DNA of 64,000 nt. Origin: Christiangramia forsetii KT0803 (lineage in GTDB: Bacteria; Bacteroidota; Bacteroidia; Flavobacteriales; Flavobacteriaceae). Positions 10,420 through 19,629 of this stretch are shown here, piece after piece. A program made the translations under genes and the position numbers. The notes under the pieces were generated by a model. That model saw only the letters and a program-made list of their open reading frames with translations, did no database searches and was not told the DNA's origin. The stretch covers positions 1,550,001 to 1,614,000 of the forward strand of contig NC_008571.1 in assembly GCF_000060345.1 (NCBI RefSeq), read 5' to 3'. How positions within the stretch are numbered: the first letter of the stretch is position 1; every line of letters starts with the position of its first letter.

Positions 10420-11601
10420 TTAGGAATTACGTTCAATTACCATTGCTGAAGCACCACCACCACCATTACAAATAGCAGCTGCTCCTAGTTTTCCATTATT
10501 TTGTTCCAGTACATTTAGTAAAGTGATAAGGATTCTTACACCACTGCATCCAAGTGGGTGACCTAAGGAAACGGCTCCACCATTTACATTAGTATTCTTA
10601 TCATTTAAACCTAGAATCTTCATATTCGCAAGACCAACTACAGAGAAAGCTTCGTTAAACTCAAAGAAATCTACTTCGTCCATTTTTATTCCCGCTTTAT
10701 CTATAGCTTTCGGAAGTGCTTTTGATGGGGCTGTAGTAAACCATTTTGGTTCCGTTGCCGCATCTGCAAAGCTTTTAATTGTCGCCAATGGTTTTAAACC
10801 TAATTCTTCTGCTTTCTCCCTGCTCATTAAAATCACTGTTCCGGCTCCATCATTAATAGTAGAAGCGTTTGCAGCGGTTACAGTTCCTTCTTTAGAAAAT
10901 GCCGGTCTAAGAGAAGTGATTTTATCCATCCTAACATTCTTAAACTCCTCATCTTCTTTTACTATTAAAGGATCTCCTTTTCTCTGCGGAACTTCAACAG
11001 GCACAACTTCATTATCGAATTTACCTTCTTTCCACGCTTTTGCAGATCTTTCATAAGATTGGATTGCAAATTTATCCTGGTCTTCTCTGGAGAAATTATG
11101 TTCAGAAGCACAAAGATCAGCACAAACACCCATAGCATTATGGTCATAAGCATCTACCAATCCATCTTTTTGCATTCCGTCCTCAAGAGTAGCCGGTCCA
11201 AATTTCTTTCCGTTTCTCATATGAACATAATGAGGAATAAGGCTCATATTTTCCATTCCACCTGCCACTACAATAGAAGTGTCACCTAACATAATTGATT
11301 GTGCTCCCTGCATCACAGCCTTCATTCCACTGGCACAAACTTTATTTATGGTAGTACAAGGAACCGTATTTGGAATTCCAGCACCAAGAGAAGCTTGTCT
11401 TGCCGGAGCCTGACCAACACCAGCCTGCACAACATTACCCATCAAAACTTCTTCTACCATTTCTGGTTTTAGATTAATCTTTTCTAGTGCCCCTTTAATG
11501 GCAATAGATCCTAATTTCGTTGCTGGAATGCTTGATAAACTACCAAGAAAACTTCCTATTGGAGTTCTCGCAGCGCTTACTATTACTACTTCTTTATTCA
11601 T
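10420..11601 (-). CDS. Acetyl-CoA C-acetyltransferase (thiolase)
   Basis: This enzyme condenses two acetyl-CoA molecules or cleaves acetoacetyl-CoA. Its 393 residues have the biosynthetic/degradative thiolase II length. The nucleophile is Cys89 (NKVCASGMKAV). FNEAFSVV and GGAVSLGHPLGCSG carry the Asn and His, and the C-terminal AICNGGGGASAMVIE carries the second Cys. The product is close to AtoB-type enzymes, but the preferred chain length cannot be told from sequence. The NlpC/P60 gene follows in the same direction, and the HD-family gene at 11715 diverges. Confidence 0.93.
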   Translation of the reverse strand: MNKEVVIVSAARTPIGSFLGSLSSIPATKLGSIAIKGALEKINLKPEMVEEVLMGNVVQAGVGQAPARQASLGAGIPNTVPCTTINKVCASGMKAVMQGAQSIMLGDTSIVVAGGMENMSLIPHYVHMRNGKKFGPATLEDGMQKDGLVDAYDHNAMGVCADLCASEHNFSREDQDKFAIQSYERSAKAWKEGKFDNEVVPVEVPQRKGDPLIVKEDEEFKNVRMDKITSLRPAFSKEGTVTAANASTINDGAGTVILMSREKAEELGLKPLATIKSFADAATEPKWFTTAPSKALPKAIDKAGIKMDEVDFFEFNEAFSVVGLANMKILGLNDKNTNVNGGAVSLGHPLGCSGVRILITLLNVLEQNNGKLGAAAICNGGGGASAMVIERNS

Positions 11602-11688
11602 GTTGTAAGTTTAATTAATTCAAGAGTTGCGAAGTTAGTGATTTTATAAGGAATTAAATAACCTAAGCTTATTCAGACCTATTTTTAC

Positions 11689-11696
11689 TACATTTG
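11689..11696 (+). promoter_or_regulatory. Candidate -7 element for the HD-domain gene
   Basis: TACATTTG matches TAnnTTTG exactly, 18 nt before the ATG at 11715. No good -33 TTTG is found at 19 nt, so this is tentative. Confidence 0.35.
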
Positions 11697-11714
11697 AGCA
11701 TTACCTGAATATCT

Positions 11715-13760
11715 ATGAGCGATTTCGTTAATAAGCTATACAAAAATCAGGCGCTTTTTTATAAAGTTTTCCTGTTTGTGCTTACCTCAGTATTAATCGT
11801 TTACCTTCTTCCGAAAGGTGGTAAATTTAAGTATGATATCCCAAAGGGGAAGCCATGGCAATATGAGAATCTTTATGCTCCTTTCGATTTTGCTATTTTA
11901 AAGACAGATGAAGAAGTTTCTGCAGAAAGGCAGGATATAACCAAATCACATATTCCTTACTATAGCTTTGACACTGAAAAACCCGCAAGAGTTAATAAGG
12001 ACGCCTTAGCAGAAGTTAACAATGTGTTTCCCGACACAGTTCTTAGTGTGTATGAGACCATCATTGATGATTTCGTCACAAAAACCGTTGATGATATTTA
12101 TGAATTTGGTTTACTACAGGAAAGTGATCGTTTAAATCCAGATCAACTCGTCTATTTGCTTAAAGGTAATGAGGCTTCTGAAGTTGCTTACAGAAGAATT
12201 TTAAAACAAAGCCAAATAAGAGGATTTTTAAGTGAAGAAATTTCTAATGCAGGATTTTCTTCGTTTAGAACTGAACTATTGGAAGTTTTCTTTAATTCGG
12301 TAGAGCCCAACGTAAGTTTCAACAATCAACTCACCCAAAAAGAACTTGAAAGCAAGCTTAATAATATTTCCTATACCCGAGGAATTATTGAGCAGGGTAG
12401 TAGGATCATTGCCAAAGGAGAGGTTGTAGAGGGGAATAAATATAACATTCTTAGATCTTTAAAAGCCGAATATGAATCTCAGGTTTGGAGTAAAACCAAT
12501 TATAACTGGATTATTGTTGGCTATAGCACACTAGTGGCCCTGGCCTTACTTATGTTATTGCTTTTTATGAGAAAGTACCGCATGAGCATCTTTGAGAATA
12601 ATGTAAAGGTGACATTTATTTTCTTCAATATTATATTTATGGTCATGCTTACTACACTCGCAGTAAGTTTTAATATAGACTATGTGTATGTTGTTCCTTT
12701 GTGTATACTGCCACTTACCTTAAAAGCATTTTTTGATGCCAGGTTGGGGCTTTTCACACACGTGATCACCGTATTACTTTTAGGATTCATAGTTCCCAAT
12801 AGTTATGAATATATGTTCCTTCAAATTATTGCGGGAATTGTTACTATTCTTACTGTAAGTGAATTATATAAAAGGGCTAATTTATTTATTTCAGTAGGGC
12901 AAATCACGCTGGTTTATATCATTGCCTATTTTGCTTTTACAGTTATTCAGGAAGGTAATATTGACGATATGAAGCCCGAAGTCTTCCTTACATTCTTACT
13001 TGGAGGTCTGGCTACATTATTTGTTCAGCCATTGATCTATGTCTATGAAAAAATATTTGGGATGGTAAGCGACATGTCTTTGCTGGAGCTTTCAGATACA
13101 AATTCCAAATTATTAAAAGAACTGGCAGAGAAAGCTCCGGGAACTTTTCATCATAGTTTAAATGTCGCAAATCTGGCAGAAGCAGCTGCTAATGAAATTA
13201 ATGCTAATGCCATGCTGGCCAGGGTAGGAGCACTTTATCATGATATTGGTAAAATGTACAATCCCACTTATTTTACTGAAAATCAAACGACCTCTGTAAA
13301 TTCGCACGATGAATTATCTCCGAGGGAAAGTGCGCAAATAATTATAGAGCACGTAATCAAAGGAATTGAGATCGCAAAAAAGAATAATCTACCAGATAGG
13401 GTGATAGATTTTATTAGAACCCATCATGGTACCAGTACGGTTTATTATTTTTATATGAAGGAGAAGGAAGCTAATGAAAATACTTCCTCTGAAGATTTTA
13501 GATATCCAGGACCAATTCCTTTTAGTAAGGAAACTGCTATTTTAATGATGTGTGATAGTGTGGAAGCTGCAAGTAAAAGTCTTAAGGAGCCTACCGCTGT
13601 GCTCATTGATAATTTTGTAGAGAAGATTATCGATAAACAAATGGAAGAGGGACAATTCCTGAATTCAAATATTACGTTTAAGGAAATACAGATGGTAAAG
13701 AAAATCTTAAAGCGGAAGCTGAAGAATATTTACCACCTGCGTATTGAATATCCTGAATAG
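11715..13760 (+). CDS. 7TM-HD phosphohydrolase, PgpH/YqfF-like (probable c-di-AMP phosphodiesterase)
   Basis: This 681-residue protein has an N-terminal membrane anchor (about residues 15-32) followed by an extracytoplasmic 7TMR-HDED-type domain to about residue 255. Seven hydrophobic segments follow at about 260-455, then a cytoplasmic HD domain. HD motifs visible are HHSLNV near residue 480, HDIGK near residue 509, and downstream HHGTS. In Firmicutes this architecture (PgpH) hydrolyses c-di-AMP; the same activity here is inferred from family. The protein is alone on its transcript, and the convergent Gre-like gene ends 2 bp away. Confidence 0.88.
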   Translation: MSDFVNKLYKNQALFYKVFLFVLTSVLIVYLLPKGGKFKYDIPKGKPWQYENLYAPFDFAILKTDEEVSAERQDITKSHIPYYSFDTEKPARVNKDALAEVNNVFPDTVLSVYETIIDDFVTKTVDDIYEFGLLQESDRLNPDQLVYLLKGNEASEVAYRRILKQSQIRGFLSEEISNAGFSSFRTELLEVFFNSVEPNVSFNNQLTQKELESKLNNISYTRGIIEQGSRIIAKGEVVEGNKYNILRSLKAEYESQVWSKTNYNWIIVGYSTLVALALLMLLLFMRKYRMSIFENNVKVTFIFFNIIFMVMLTTLAVSFNIDYVYVVPLCILPLTLKAFFDARLGLFTHVITVLLLGFIVPNSYEYMFLQIIAGIVTILTVSELYKRANLFISVGQITLVYIIAYFAFTVIQEGNIDDMKPEVFLTFLLGGLATLFVQPLIYVYEKIFGMVSDMSLLELSDTNSKLLKELAEKAPGTFHHSLNVANLAEAAANEINANAMLARVGALYHDIGKMYNPTYFTENQTTSVNSHDELSPRESAQIIIEHVIKGIEIAKKNNLPDRVIDFIRTHHGTSTVYYFYMKEKEANENTSSEDFRYPGPIPFSKETAILMMCDSVEAASKSLKEPTAVLIDNFVEKIIDKQMEEGQFLNSNITFKEIQMVKKILKRKLKNIYHLRIEYPE

Positions 13761-13762
13761 AT

Positions 13763-14215
13763 TTAATGTACGTTCAAAATCTTATGTTCTTTTTCATTGA
13801 AGCTGAAATTTTCTCCGGATTTTTTCCCCTTCATTTCCTGATATATAGGCGCATCGGTTGAAATTGCATATACGGTAATTCCTTCCTCCATAGTTATTTT
13901 TCCCAATGCAGCAGATATAAAATAATAATTTTCAGAGGTTTCAACAACGCTTCCAAAATCAACTTGCTCGGTATAATGCTTTTTATCTATCCGGCTTAAT
14001 TTTTCTTTCATTTTTCTCGAATTATCAAGGTACTCAGCATATTTTTCAAAATCCCCTAATAGTTGTCCTTTGCTGTCATCCTCATCGTAATCTGTATGGG
14101 CATCGTTGTTCTCCATGGATTCTTTAATTTGATCCATTTCATTCTGATATTTATCAATTTGCCTGTTTACGGTTTCCAGACATTTGTAAAAAAGTTCTTC
14201 TTTATTTGTTACCAT
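13763..14215 (-). CDS. Small GreA/GreB-like (Rnk-type) RNA polymerase-binding protein
   Basis: This 150-residue protein has an N-terminal coiled-coil-like helix pair with an acidic turn (NNDAHTDYDEDD). A C-terminal FKBP-like beta domain carries FGSVVETSENYYFISAALGK and VYAISTDAPIYQEMKGKKSGE, the signature of the Gre/Rnk C-terminal domain. It is shorter than true GreA (about 158 aa) and its coiled coil is diverged. It may modulate RNA polymerase through the secondary channel without classic cleavage-factor activity. A second Gre protein is encoded at 56521. Confidence 0.75.
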   Translation of the reverse strand: MVTNKEELFYKCLETVNRQIDKYQNEMDQIKESMENNDAHTDYDEDDSKGQLLGDFEKYAEYLDNSRKMKEKLSRIDKKHYTEQVDFGSVVETSENYYFISAALGKITMEEGITVYAISTDAPIYQEMKGKKSGENFSFNEKEHKILNVH

Positions 14216-14323
14216 TTTCTTTAATTTTCAATGTTGAATCTAAAATTAATCAAGCTTTATCTGCTTACCGAAAGTTTAGGAAATATTTAATATCAATCCA
14301 TTATTAGTATATAACCTTATAAA

Positions 14324-14354
14324 TTGTAATTATAAGGCTTTAAGCTTATTTTTG
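14324..14354 (+). promoter_or_regulatory. Candidate promoter of the SatD-like gene, very short leader
   Basis: A TTG (14324-14326) and TATTTTTG (14347-14354, exact TAnnTTTG) are spaced by 20 nt. The ATG at 14367 would give a leader of only a few nucleotides, so the mRNA may be almost leaderless. Confidence 0.45.
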
Positions 14355-14366
14355 TATATTTGACAT

Positions 14367-15038
14367 ATGGTAGCAGTAATTTCAGCAGATCTTTTATCTT
14401 CCTCGAGTTATTCTGAAAAACTCCTGGAGAAAGTCATTTCTGACTTGAACAGGGAGTTTGATTCCTTAGAGAAGCTTTCAGAGAAGGATTCAGGATTTAA
14501 GATTTTCAGAGGAGATAGTTTTCAAGGGATAGTGTATAATCCTTCAAAAGCATTACGTGTTGCATTGCAATTAAAAACTGCGATAAACAGAATTCATCTA
14601 CATGAAAACGATACTAATAGAGCTTTTAAAATAGAAGCAGATATTAGGATCGCTATTGGGATAGGGTCTTATGATTTTAAAAGAGATTCTATTATGGAAT
14701 CTAATGGCCAGGCGTTTCAGTTTTCAGGGAGAACATTGGATGATATGAAAAAGGAGAATCGAAAACTTCAGCTAAAAACACCAGTAGAAAACATAAATAA
14801 TGAGTTTAATTCGTCTCTGTTTTTGTTGGATACCCTATCAGATAAATGGAGCACAGCTTCCGCAGAAGTAATATATTATCTTTTAAATGGTTTTAAAGAA
14901 ACAGATATAGCTTCAGAGCTTGGCATTAGTCAGTCGGCAGTAAATCAACGAAAAAAAGCGGCGGGGTGGGATGCAATTGATAGCCTGCTTCATCGTTATG
15001 AATCTTTAATAAACGAACAATTTTCTAATGGAAAATAG
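14367..15038 (+). CDS. SatD-family protein with C-terminal helix-turn-helix
   Basis: The N-terminus VAVISADLLSSSSYSEKL and a nucleotidyl-cyclase-like layout of strands (FKIFRGDSFQGI; ADIRIAIGIGSYDF) resemble the SatD family, named from streptococcal acid-tolerance loci. The last about 60 residues contain a putative helix-turn-helix (ETDIASELGISQSAVNQRKK). The biochemical role of SatD is not established. The stop overlaps the start of the DUF3307 gene by 11 bp, so the two are translationally coupled, and this SatD/DUF3307 pairing recurs in other bacteria as far as I recall. No catalytic claim is made. Confidence 0.72.
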   Translation: MVAVISADLLSSSSYSEKLLEKVISDLNREFDSLEKLSEKDSGFKIFRGDSFQGIVYNPSKALRVALQLKTAINRIHLHENDTNRAFKIEADIRIAIGIGSYDFKRDSIMESNGQAFQFSGRTLDDMKKENRKLQLKTPVENINNEFNSSLFLLDTLSDKWSTASAEVIYYLLNGFKETDIASELGISQSAVNQRKKAAGWDAIDSLLHRYESLINEQFSNGK

Positions 15039-15762
15039 TGTGCTTATACTTCTACAATTACTATTAGCCCATATAATTACAGATTTTGTGCTCCAGCCTA
15101 CAAAATGGGTAAATCACAAAAGAAAGCATAAGGGAAAATCTAAATTTCTCTATATTCATGCGTTTATTGCCGGTTTTTTGACCTTACTGTTTCTCGCAAA
15201 ACTTGAATGGTGGTACATTGCCGTATTTGTGAGTATTACCCACTTCTTTATAGATTTCTGGAAATTACAGTTTAAAAAAGACAATCTTAAGATGTTTGTT
15301 CTGGATCAAATGCTACATATTTTTGTGATCCTCCTGGCATGGATATTTTTAATTGCGGGGTTTGATAGAATACTACCATTTATTTCCGGTTTATTTACTT
15401 CGGAAGTATTCCTGGCACTTCTAATAGGATATTTAATAATAATTTTCCCCACGGGATTCCTTATCGGCAAGGCTACTAAGAGATGGCAGAATGAGGTACA
15501 GGATGATCTTAAAAAAAATAGCCTGGATGCTGCAGGGAGATATATTGGTATTTTCGAAAGAATTCTCGTCCTAACCTTTATTCTGACTACTAATTTTTCA
15601 GCAATAGGGTTTTTAATCGCCGCAAAATCTATTCTTCGTTTTAGTGATAAATCTGAAACCGGAGCACGAAAGCAAACCGAATATGTGTTAATAGGAACGC
15701 TTATGAGTTTCACTATAACAATCCTGATAGGATTTCTAGTACGCCATATTATTTTCCAATAA
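15028..15762 (+). CDS. DUF3307 integral membrane protein
   Basis: This 244-residue polytopic protein has about six hydrophobic segments. The first (LILLQLLLAHIITDFVLQP) carries the DUF3307 hallmark of His and Asp in an HIITDF motif, echoed by THFFIDFWK near residue 75. Conserved His/Asp residues within membrane helices suggest metal binding or catalysis in the bilayer, but this is inference. The ATG lies inside the end of the SatD-like gene (11-bp overlap). The 3' end overlaps the convergent gene at 15736 by 27 bp. Confidence 0.8.
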   Translation: MENSVLILLQLLLAHIITDFVLQPTKWVNHKRKHKGKSKFLYIHAFIAGFLTLLFLAKLEWWYIAVFVSITHFFIDFWKLQFKKDNLKMFVLDQMLHIFVILLAWIFLIAGFDRILPFISGLFTSEVFLALLIGYLIIIFPTGFLIGKATKRWQNEVQDDLKKNSLDAAGRYIGIFERILVLTFILTTNFSAIGFLIAAKSILRFSDKSETGARKQTEYVLIGTLMSFTITILIGFLVRHIIFQ

Positions 15763-16143
15763 TTGAATACTGCTTAATAATCTTTCCTTTACAATATTCA
15801 TCATTCGTTTGTTGAGTGCAGAAGAGTTTTTTATATAGATCTCATATTCAGCTAAAGTGAATTGGCCTATAATCATGCCCTTCAAGCTATTTCTGAATTT
15901 AATATCTCTTTGAATAGCATTTTCAATATACTCAAATCTCTTTTCGAGCTTTAGTTCGTAAAACTTATTCTTATGTTTTACAATATAATTTCGAAACATA
16001 GCCAATAAAAGTTCATGCTGTAACTTAGCAACTGGTCTAAGGGTTTCATTTTGAAACCTCTCATCTGCACTCATATTATCGGTAATTCTGGCTGAAGGGA
16101 TCTGCGGTCTTAGATCTATTAGATTAATGTCTCTAGGATTCAT
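15736..16143 (-). CDS. Conserved flavobacterial hypothetical protein
   Basis: This 135-residue soluble, mostly helical and basic protein begins NPRDINLIDLRPQIPSARI and continues with ERFQNETLRPVAKLQHELLL. I recall proteins of this type in flavobacteria, sometimes labelled glyoxalase. I see no glyoxalase metal-ligand pattern here and do not adopt that name. It overlaps the end of the DUF3307 gene by 27 bp tail-to-tail, and the start is supported by the conserved N-terminal Asn-Pro-Arg-Asp. Function unknown. Confidence 0.7.
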   Translation of the reverse strand: MNPRDINLIDLRPQIPSARITDNMSADERFQNETLRPVAKLQHELLLAMFRNYIVKHKNKFYELKLEKRFEYIENAIQRDIKFRNSLKGMIIGQFTLAEYEIYIKNSSALNKRMMNIVKERLLSSIQLLENNMAY

Positions 16144-16310
16144 GGCAAGTAATGTTTCTTAAATATAATTAATTATACAGCTGAATTTACTACCTGGTAA
16201 TTTGACTTGTAAACCGTTTATAAACAATAGGAGTTAAATATGTCTTAATCGCCCGTCTATCTTCTTTTCATCTTATTATATTGAATGGAAAAGCTAAAGA
16301 TTATTAAATA

Positions 16311-17663
16311 ATGATTGAATCAAAAAATCCATATACGGGAGAAGTTCTGGAAAAGTTTAAGGAATTAACTAAGCCTGAAATAGACGATGCTCTTCAGAGC
16401 GCCAATTCCAGATTTGAAAAGTGGAGAAAGACAACTTTTAAGGAAAGGGCAGATTTAATGATGAAAGCCGCTGCCGAATTGCGTAATAACAAACAGGAGT
16501 ACGCTAAAGATATGAGCCTTGAGATGGGAAAACCTATTACTCAGGCGATCGCAGAAATTGAAAAGTGTGCCTGGGTATGCGAGTATTATGCTGAAAATGC
16601 CGAAAAACACTTATCTCCTAAAAAAATTAAGACCGATGCATCCAAAAGTTATGTAAACTATGAACCCATAGGGGTGGTCCTGGCTGTAATGCCCTGGAAT
16701 TATCCATTCTGGCAGGTCTTTAGGTTTGCTGCTCCAGCGTTAATGGCCGGAAATATTGGAGTTTTAAAGCATGCCAGTAATGTGATGCGCTCAGCAAATA
16801 ATATTCAAAAAGTTTTTGAAAGAGCCGGTTTTCCAAAATCTTGTTTTCAAAATCTTGTTTTAGGTAGTAGTAAGATTGAAGATATTATTCGAGATCCCAG
16901 AATAAAGGCGGTAACCTTAACCGGTAGTAAACCTGCAGGAGCGGCTGTCGCTTCTACGGCAAGTGAAGAAATTAAAAAGTCTGTTTTAGAATTAGGTGGT
17001 AGTAATGCTTTAGTTATTTTTAAAGATGCTAATATTTCTGAAAGCGTAAAAACCTGTGTACAGGCGAGGTTTCAAAATACCGGACAGAGTTGTATCGCTG
17101 GAAAGCGGCTTATAATTCATGAAAGTATCGCAGATGAGTTTACTGAAGAATTTGTAAAACAGGTTAGAGAACTAAAAAGTGGAGATCCTTTAGATGAGGA
17201 TACTTTTATAGGAACCATGGCCAGGGAAGATCTTGCTGAAGATTTAGAAAAACAAATTCAGGATTCAGTGAAAGCTGGAGCAAAAATTATTCTGGGAGGT
17301 AAACGTGACAAGGCATATATGGAACCCACTATACTAACGGGGGTAACTTCTGATATGAGCATGTTCAAAGAAGAGACCTTTGGACCTGCGATTGGAGTTA
17401 CTACCTTCAAAAAAGAACAGGAAGCAATAGACCTGGTAAATTTATCAGAATTTGGATTGGGCGTGTCCATTTTTACAGAAGATATGGACTTTGCCGAGAA
17501 AATAGTCCCGGAATTCGAAGATGGTGCTGTATTCGTGAACGAACTTGTAAAGAGTGATCCCAGACTTCCATTTGGAGGAACCAAAACATCAGGTTATGGC
17601 AGAGAACTTTCCGAAGATGGTATTCGTGAATTTGTAAATAGAAAGACGGTTTATTTTAAATAA
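16311..17663 (+). CDS. NAD(P)-dependent succinate-semialdehyde/aldehyde dehydrogenase
   Basis: This 450-residue aldehyde dehydrogenase superfamily member oxidises an aldehyde to its acid. VVLAVMPWNYPFWQ carries the conserved Asn, LELGGSNALVIF the general-base Glu, and NTGQSCIAGKR the catalytic Cys near residue 260. PFGGTKTSGYGRELSEDG and an FVN motif lie at the C-terminus. The short length and the SYVNYEPIGVV region fit the succinate-semialdehyde branch. No GABA transaminase gene is nearby, so the physiological substrate is not certain. The DUF72 gene follows 7 bp downstream and the Nudix gene after that, suggesting one transcript. Confidence 0.88.
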   Translation: MIESKNPYTGEVLEKFKELTKPEIDDALQSANSRFEKWRKTTFKERADLMMKAAAELRNNKQEYAKDMSLEMGKPITQAIAEIEKCAWVCEYYAENAEKHLSPKKIKTDASKSYVNYEPIGVVLAVMPWNYPFWQVFRFAAPALMAGNIGVLKHASNVMRSANNIQKVFERAGFPKSCFQNLVLGSSKIEDIIRDPRIKAVTLTGSKPAGAAVASTASEEIKKSVLELGGSNALVIFKDANISESVKTCVQARFQNTGQSCIAGKRLIIHESIADEFTEEFVKQVRELKSGDPLDEDTFIGTMAREDLAEDLEKQIQDSVKAGAKIILGGKRDKAYMEPTILTGVTSDMSMFKEETFGPAIGVTTFKKEQEAIDLVNLSEFGLGVSIFTEDMDFAEKIVPEFEDGAVFVNELVKSDPRLPFGGTKTSGYGRELSEDGIREFVNRKTVYFK

Positions 17664-17670
17664 GAATTAA

Positions 17671-18543
17671 ATGAAATTTGGAAAAGTAGATGATCCGGGA
17701 AGCATTGATTTTTCACTTCCACCAACCCACAAACAAACAAGGGAGGTTCTTAATTCCTTTAAATCTTCTCAATTTGAAGATGTAAGAATTGGTTGCGCAA
17801 AATGGAACAGGGCAGACCTTAAGAACTTCTATCCAAGAGGTACAAAAGATGAGTTAGAATTTTATTCAACTCAGTTTAATTCTATCGAGTTAAATGCGTC
17901 TTTTTATCGTATGTTTCCTGAAGAGCAATTCGCAAAATGGGAAACTAAGGCTTCGGAAGATTTTAAATTTTTCCCGAAAGTACCACGAATAATCAGTCAT
18001 ATTAAAAGACTCAATGAAACTGAGGTAATTACTGATGATTTTGTGAAAAATATTCTACCCTTAAAAGAAAAACTGGGGATGGTATTTCTTCAGCTTCGAG
18101 AAGATTTTGGGCCAAAAAATATGGATCGGGTTGAAAAATTCTTTAAGCATTGGCCCAAAGAAGTTCCTTTATCTGCTGAATTTCGTCATGCCGACTGGTA
18201 TAAAGATGAAAAGATTGCCGATGAATTGAATGAATTAATGATGCAACATAAAATAACTCATATTATTACAGACTCTGCCGGCAGGAGAGATTTGCTTCAT
18301 ATGAGATTAACTTCAGAATCAGCTTTTATTCGGTACAATGGGGCAAATCATAAAAGTGATTATACAAGGTTAGATGATTGGCTGGAACGAATTGGAGAAT
18401 GGCACGAAATGGGCTTAAAAAATCTATATTTTTTTGTTCATCAAAACGTGGAGGAAGCTTCGCCATTATTGTCGGCATACTTTATTGAAAAGTTCAATAA
18501 AAAGTTTAATACGGAAATAAAAATTCCTGAAACATTAAAATAA
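17671..18543 (+). CDS. DUF72 domain-containing protein
   Basis: This 290-residue protein has a TIM-barrel-like DUF72 fold. Hallmarks are VRIGCAKWNRADLKNFYP near residue 40, FYSTQFNSIELNASFYR near 68, FKFFPKVPRIISH near 100 and AEFRHADWY near 170. The activity of the family is unknown. It sits between the aldehyde dehydrogenase and the Nudix gene with gaps of 7 bp and 1 bp, so it is very probably in an operon with them. Confidence 0.88.
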   Translation: MKFGKVDDPGSIDFSLPPTHKQTREVLNSFKSSQFEDVRIGCAKWNRADLKNFYPRGTKDELEFYSTQFNSIELNASFYRMFPEEQFAKWETKASEDFKFFPKVPRIISHIKRLNETEVITDDFVKNILPLKEKLGMVFLQLREDFGPKNMDRVEKFFKHWPKEVPLSAEFRHADWYKDEKIADELNELMMQHKITHIITDSAGRRDLLHMRLTSESAFIRYNGANHKSDYTRLDDWLERIGEWHEMGLKNLYFFVHQNVEEASPLLSAYFIEKFNKKFNTEIKIPETLK

Positions 18544-18544
18544 T

Positions 18545-18961
18545 ATGGCACAAAAGATATCTGTAACCGTAGATAGTGTTGTTTTCTGTAAAGCGAACAA
18601 CCAGTTTAAAGTATTATTAATCCAAAGAAAGAATGAACCTTTTAAAGACGAATGGGCCCTGCCAGGAGGATTTGTAAATGAAGGGGAAAACCTTGAGACA
18701 GCGGCCAAGAGAGAATTATTGGAAGAAACTGGGGTTGAAGTGAAATCTATGCAACAGGTTCAGGCGTTTGGTGAACCGGGGAGAGACCCTAGAGGCCATA
18801 CAATTTCTATCGCTTTTTTGAGCCGGATATTCTGTGAAGAACATTTAAAACCTTCAGATGACGCTAAAGATGCTCAATGGTTCGCCATAGAAAAGCTTCA
18901 CTCCATGAAGTTAGCATTTGATCATGACGAGATCATTAATGTCGCACAGCAGTTTCTATAA
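18545..18961 (+). CDS. NUDIX hydrolase
   Basis: This 138-residue Nudix protein has a complete Nudix box (GGFVNEGENLETAAKRELLEETGV), fitting GX5EX7REUXEEXGU. The following GEPGRDPRGHTISIAF resembles ADP-ribose pyrophosphatases and the Nudix domain of NrtR, but there is no DNA-binding domain. The likely role is hydrolysis of a nucleoside diphosphate derivative such as ADP-ribose; the substrate is inferred. It starts one base after the DUF72 stop. Confidence 0.88.
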   Translation: MAQKISVTVDSVVFCKANNQFKVLLIQRKNEPFKDEWALPGGFVNEGENLETAAKRELLEETGVEVKSMQQVQAFGEPGRDPRGHTISIAFLSRIFCEEHLKPSDDAKDAQWFAIEKLHSMKLAFDHDEIINVAQQFL

Positions 18962-19077
18962 TTATCCTTTTTAATAATTATAGAATTTATAGATTAATCT
19001 TTTCATTTTGAGAATTAGGTAAATCTATGGAGTATCTTTTAATCACTCAATTTTTCTGTTTAATTTCGAAATAAAAC

Positions 19078-19464
19078 ATGAGATTTCACACGAGAAAATG
19101 GATCAAACCTGAAGACCTAAATCCAAACGGAACTTTGTTTGGAGGGCGACTACTTGAATGGATAGATGAAGAATGTGCTTTATATAGTATTGTTCAGCTA
19201 GAAAATCCAAAGACAGTTACAAAATACATGAGTGAGATAGATTTTAGAAGTTCTGCTCATCAAGGTGATATTATTGAAATTGGTATAGAGGTTGAAAAAT
19301 TTGGAACGGCTTCGCTAACCTTAAAATGTGAGGTGCGTAACAAAATGACCAGAGAATCAATTATTGCTGTAGATAAGATTGTAATGGTTGCCCTGGACGA
19401 AGAAGGAAAACCTAAACCACACGGTAAAACCGAAATAGAATTTGTTAAAGATCGATTAAAATAA
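19078..19464 (+). CDS. Hotdog-fold acyl-CoA thioesterase (YciA-like)
   Basis: This 128-residue single hotdog domain starts MRFHTRKWIKPEDLNPNGTLFGG. The NGTLFGGRLLEWIDEE motif, with an Asp in the hotdog helix, is typical of the YciA/BACH acyl-CoA thioesterases that hydrolyse fatty acyl-CoA. The family is usually hexameric. The gene is preceded by about 115 bp and is likely independent of the Nudix gene. Confidence 0.87.
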   Translation: MRFHTRKWIKPEDLNPNGTLFGGRLLEWIDEECALYSIVQLENPKTVTKYMSEIDFRSSAHQGDIIEIGIEVEKFGTASLTLKCEVRNKMTRESIIAVDKIVMVALDEEGKPKPHGKTEIEFVKDRLK

Positions 19465-19629
19465 CTCTAAGTGTCAAGTGAAGTCAAAACCCTGCGCTTA
19501 ATCCTAAACAATTTTCTACGAAACTTTCGTTAAAAAGAATTCCGTAGTTACGGCTATGAGATGTTTTTTAGCATTGACCAGTCACAAAACCTGAGATTGC
19601 CTTATGCATCATTTTAATTACACCTAACA

